Assembly: GCA_903772945.1 (NCBI GenBank)
Contig: CAICTM010001964.1
Span: forward strand, 1-20,227
Reading direction: 5' to 3'
Length of the DNA stretch: 20,227 bases
From: Seminavis robusta
Taxonomy: Eukaryota > Bacillariophyta > Bacillariophyceae > Naviculales > Naviculaceae
Shown: piece after piece, positions 18,334-20,227 of the stretch
Layout of the letters: each line of letters opens with the position of its first letter
How positions within the stretch are numbered: the first letter of the stretch is position 1
Notes under the pieces: generated by a model
Told to the model about the DNA's origin: nothing
The model's database searches: none
What the model saw: the letters and a program-made list of their open reading frames with translations, nothing else
Translations under genes and position numbers: made by a program

Positions 18334-18591
18334 AGAAGACAAGGTCAGTAGCTTGTAGAGCACCTTCAGATTAGTAGGTGGACCACTTGGTTTGACGTGA
18401 ATCGGTCGCGATTCGAGTTTCCGGTCGTCGTTTTGGTTTCGCGTCGTGATTTCCTTGTTCCGTCGAACTCTTCTTCTTCCACTCTTTCACTCTGTACACT
18501 CTGTGTAGCCACTCTTGTGTCGCTATGCGGCTATGTTAATCCTATGAATCTCCGCCAGGGAACTCAGTTGTAGGAACACAAGAGCTGGGAG
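18334..18591. other. Non-coding stretch outside the LTR
   Basis: No gene or repeat recognised. It should be the sequence into which the copia element inserted, but without the 3' end of that element the target duplication cannot be tested. Confidence 0.35.
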
Positions 18592-18652
18592 GGAGATCTC
18601 TGGTTGATGAAGATCTCCTCCACTGGCTGAAAGGCCAGCTCAAAAGAGCTGG
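18592..18652 (+). other. Hairpin cluster with two mutually exclusive stems
   Basis: GGAGATCT (18592-18599) pairs with AGATCTCC (18611-18618). CTGGC (18623-18627) pairs with GCCAG (18634-18638). CCAGCTC (18635-18641) pairs with GAGCTGG (18646-18652) around AAAA. The last two share bases and cannot both form. No open frame is involved. Role unknown. Confidence 0.55.
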
Positions 18653-18771
18653 ATCTATGCTACCCAATCACTACTTCAAAGTACTTGGGGAGCTGGTTAC
18701 ATTGCCCTAGCACATACCACACAGGAATCTATCTACTGCAGGGCTGAGGGTGCTACTGGTCTCAGGGTTAC

Positions 18772-18890
18772 TCTTTCTTACTATCTTTCTTACTATAAGC
18801 TAAAAACACCATTACCAGATTTCACTCCAGTTGACAGAACTGGCTCTTTGGAGAGGATATCCACTGTTGGAGGTCCTTGGAGAGGACTGT
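18772..18890 (+). repeat. Diverged repeat, copy 2 (partner near 771-870)
   Basis: 18772-18796 matches 771-796 closely. The following segment shares CTTTGG, GGATAT, CCA and CTGT in order, with a spacing difference of about 20 bp. It is probably the same dispersed repeat family in the same orientation. Confidence 0.4.
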
Positions 18891-19610
18891 TGGTGTGGAT
18901 CATTCCAATTGTATCTAGCTGAAGGCTATGTATGCTCTGAACACATAGGCATGCCTCAGCTATATACAAATTGTCACATGGCTGCAATGCTGTGTGTACT
19001 GATTGACTGTACATGATCAAAAGCATTGTTTCCATCCGACTAAACCAGCACAGCTGTGGGCACCCATAGACGCTCTCTATGTAATTTCATAGTCATCTTG
19101 CCTTCAGCAGTGAGACCACTGGAAAATAGCTGTGGAAACTGCTTCCTGGAGGGTGACACAGGGACAAACCCAACAGGAGATTGAAACCACACTCCATCTG
19201 GGACACTGGATACAAGACCCCCATACCACCTGGCCTGGATGTACAACCCGGTCCTCACACCTTGTACCACCGGAAGGACTGCTGTGGCAGGAATACACCG
19301 AAATTGGAATCGGAACTCGATAAGCGGTTTCGAAGGTCACCGTTGAGAGAAACTGGGAGGCTCGATGACTGATGTTGCACTACAGGTGACCCCATTGTAC
19401 CGCTCCCACTGGCCCACCAGACCAACAACTCTGTGAGTACCAGACTGTTTCCGTTCAACGCCGAATCAACCGCAACCGCCCAACCACCCTGAGAGGTATC
19501 CTTCCAGTGGTTCTTTCCCTCCACCTCCCAAACTGCCACCTGATGATGAAGACGACGATGAAGTACCCCACCACAATCCACCCGTTGGGGAAGGGGTGAA
19601 CTGGTGGAGG
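18891..19610. other. No assignable gene; possible tail of the RNase H element
   Basis: Several minus frames are open for 60-130 codons (19040-19270, 19104-19340, 19255-19644) directly downstream of the RNase H in its own sense, so they may be the decayed C-terminus of that polyprotein. I find no motif in them. The plus strand has a Pro/Asp-rich run near 19520-19560 with no further support. Confidence 0.35.
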
Positions 19611-20110
19611 TCCCAGTGTGCTTTTGCCCTGGTGTCCATCTCAATATTCAGAATAGCCCATCGGTCCAGACAACCGTGGTGAAGGTCAGTGCCACGCAGA
19701 AGCTCCGGACGGAGTCGCCGAGTGGGTCTTGTCGTAATCCTGGTGCCCTTTCACCCAACGTTACATAACTTGCACTTTTCTCTTCCATAGTTGCTTCAGA
19801 ACTGCTCTGCCTTCCACTCGCAGGTCGTAGTCCCTTTGTTGCTGGTTGGCTCGAAATGGATTCCAGTGCTTTCAGTGTGCTTGGCCGCACAGCCTATGAT
19901 GATCTTTCCACTGGGAGGTCGAAGCGATACACCAGAGTGGGACCATCAGCTCACGCCACCAGTCCCGCTAGTTCACTTCGAAGGGATGAGTGGTCTTTTG
20001 GGAGCCTGGGACACACAGTTCGCCGTTGATTCTTCCTTCAGCGTCATTTCCTTCTAACACGAATGCAGCTGTGCAGGATTCGTTCTTGTACGACCATCAC
20101 TGACTGCCAC
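19611..20110 (-). pseudogene. Type I RNase H domain of a retroelement, frameshifted
   Basis: Hydrolyses RNA in RNA-DNA hybrids during retroelement replication. Reading right to left on the minus strand, V-S-D-G (Asp codon at 20096-20098) is followed, after a single-base frame change, by SYKNESCTAAFVLEG. GKIIIGC comes in another frame. Then RWVKGHQDYD (19732-19761) carries the conserved His-Gln-Asp block. After another frameshift comes LDRWAILNIEMDTRAKAHW (19611-19669). The order DG-S ... VKGHQD ... LDRWA.LN..MD..AK matches the RNase H found behind reverse transcriptases in many algal and fungal retroelements. The RT itself would lie to the right, outside the window. At least two frameshifts and internal stops make it a remnant. 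It differs in wording from the copia and recombinase-element RNases H here, so it comes from a third element type. Confidence 0.75.
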
Positions 20111-20227
20111 TCCTTGCCTGTAAGGATTGCATTGCCACCTTCATACCCGTCCGGGAGGGTGGTGGCTGGAATGCCCACTTGTCACTGCTGGGGAGTTTGT
20201 CAATCACAGAGCGTGTTGAGAGTGGTG

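Noticed and set aside
17891..18334. 147-codon minus frame across the candidate LTR
   Set aside because: It spans LTR and leader and shows no protein family features. The TG...CA ends explain the region better.

Overview
The window reads as repeat-rich nuclear DNA of a microbial eukaryote, most likely a diatom or a related stramenopile. The reasons are one gene with short GT-AG introns (about 75-109 nt), Ty1/copia polyproteins with wording typical of diatom copia elements, and a reverse transcriptase/tyrosine-recombinase retroelement of a type common in these genomes. The lineage call is inference; nothing here is a species marker. There are no rRNA, tRNA or CRISPR features and no bacterial operon logic.

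Layout: (1) 1-1160 has no recognisable gene, but holds a dense run of small inverted repeats at 493-622 and a diverged repeat shared with 18.8 kb. (2) 1166-5040, plus strand, is a decayed Ty1/copia pol (protease remnant, integrase, reverse transcriptase, RNase H) followed by a possible 3' LTR start at 5081. (3) 5316-11836 is a second retroelement, on the minus strand, bounded by two 224-bp direct repeats (5316-5539 and 11613-11836) that differ at four positions. Read right to left it encodes gag with a zinc knuckle, reverse transcriptase with FVDD, RNase H and a tyrosine recombinase, all with frameshifts. (4) 11989-14142, plus strand, is the only gene that looks intact: five proposed exons, a coiled coil, a lysine-rich nuclear-localisation-like stretch, and a C-terminal domain I do not recognise. 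(5) 14143-15350 is non-coding, with a 56-bp minisatellite and a diverged tandem repeat full of hairpins. (6) 15603-18333, minus strand, is the 5' end of another copia element: a 350-bp candidate LTR (17984-18333) and a broken gag. (7) 18334-19600 has no assignable gene. (8) 19611-20110, minus strand, is a broken type I RNase H from a third kind of retroelement that runs off the right edge.

The retroelements are remnants of separate insertions and do not work together. The most unusual structure is the tyrosine-recombinase retroelement. Its termini are simple direct repeats rather than the inverted or visibly split repeats expected for DIRS/Ngaro-type elements. Each repeat copy also abuts a perfect hairpin on the same side, and the two hairpins are unrelated in sequence. 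The second point of interest is the five-exon gene with a 12-nt microexon, an exact heptad duplication in its coiled coil, and two introns bounded by short direct repeats.
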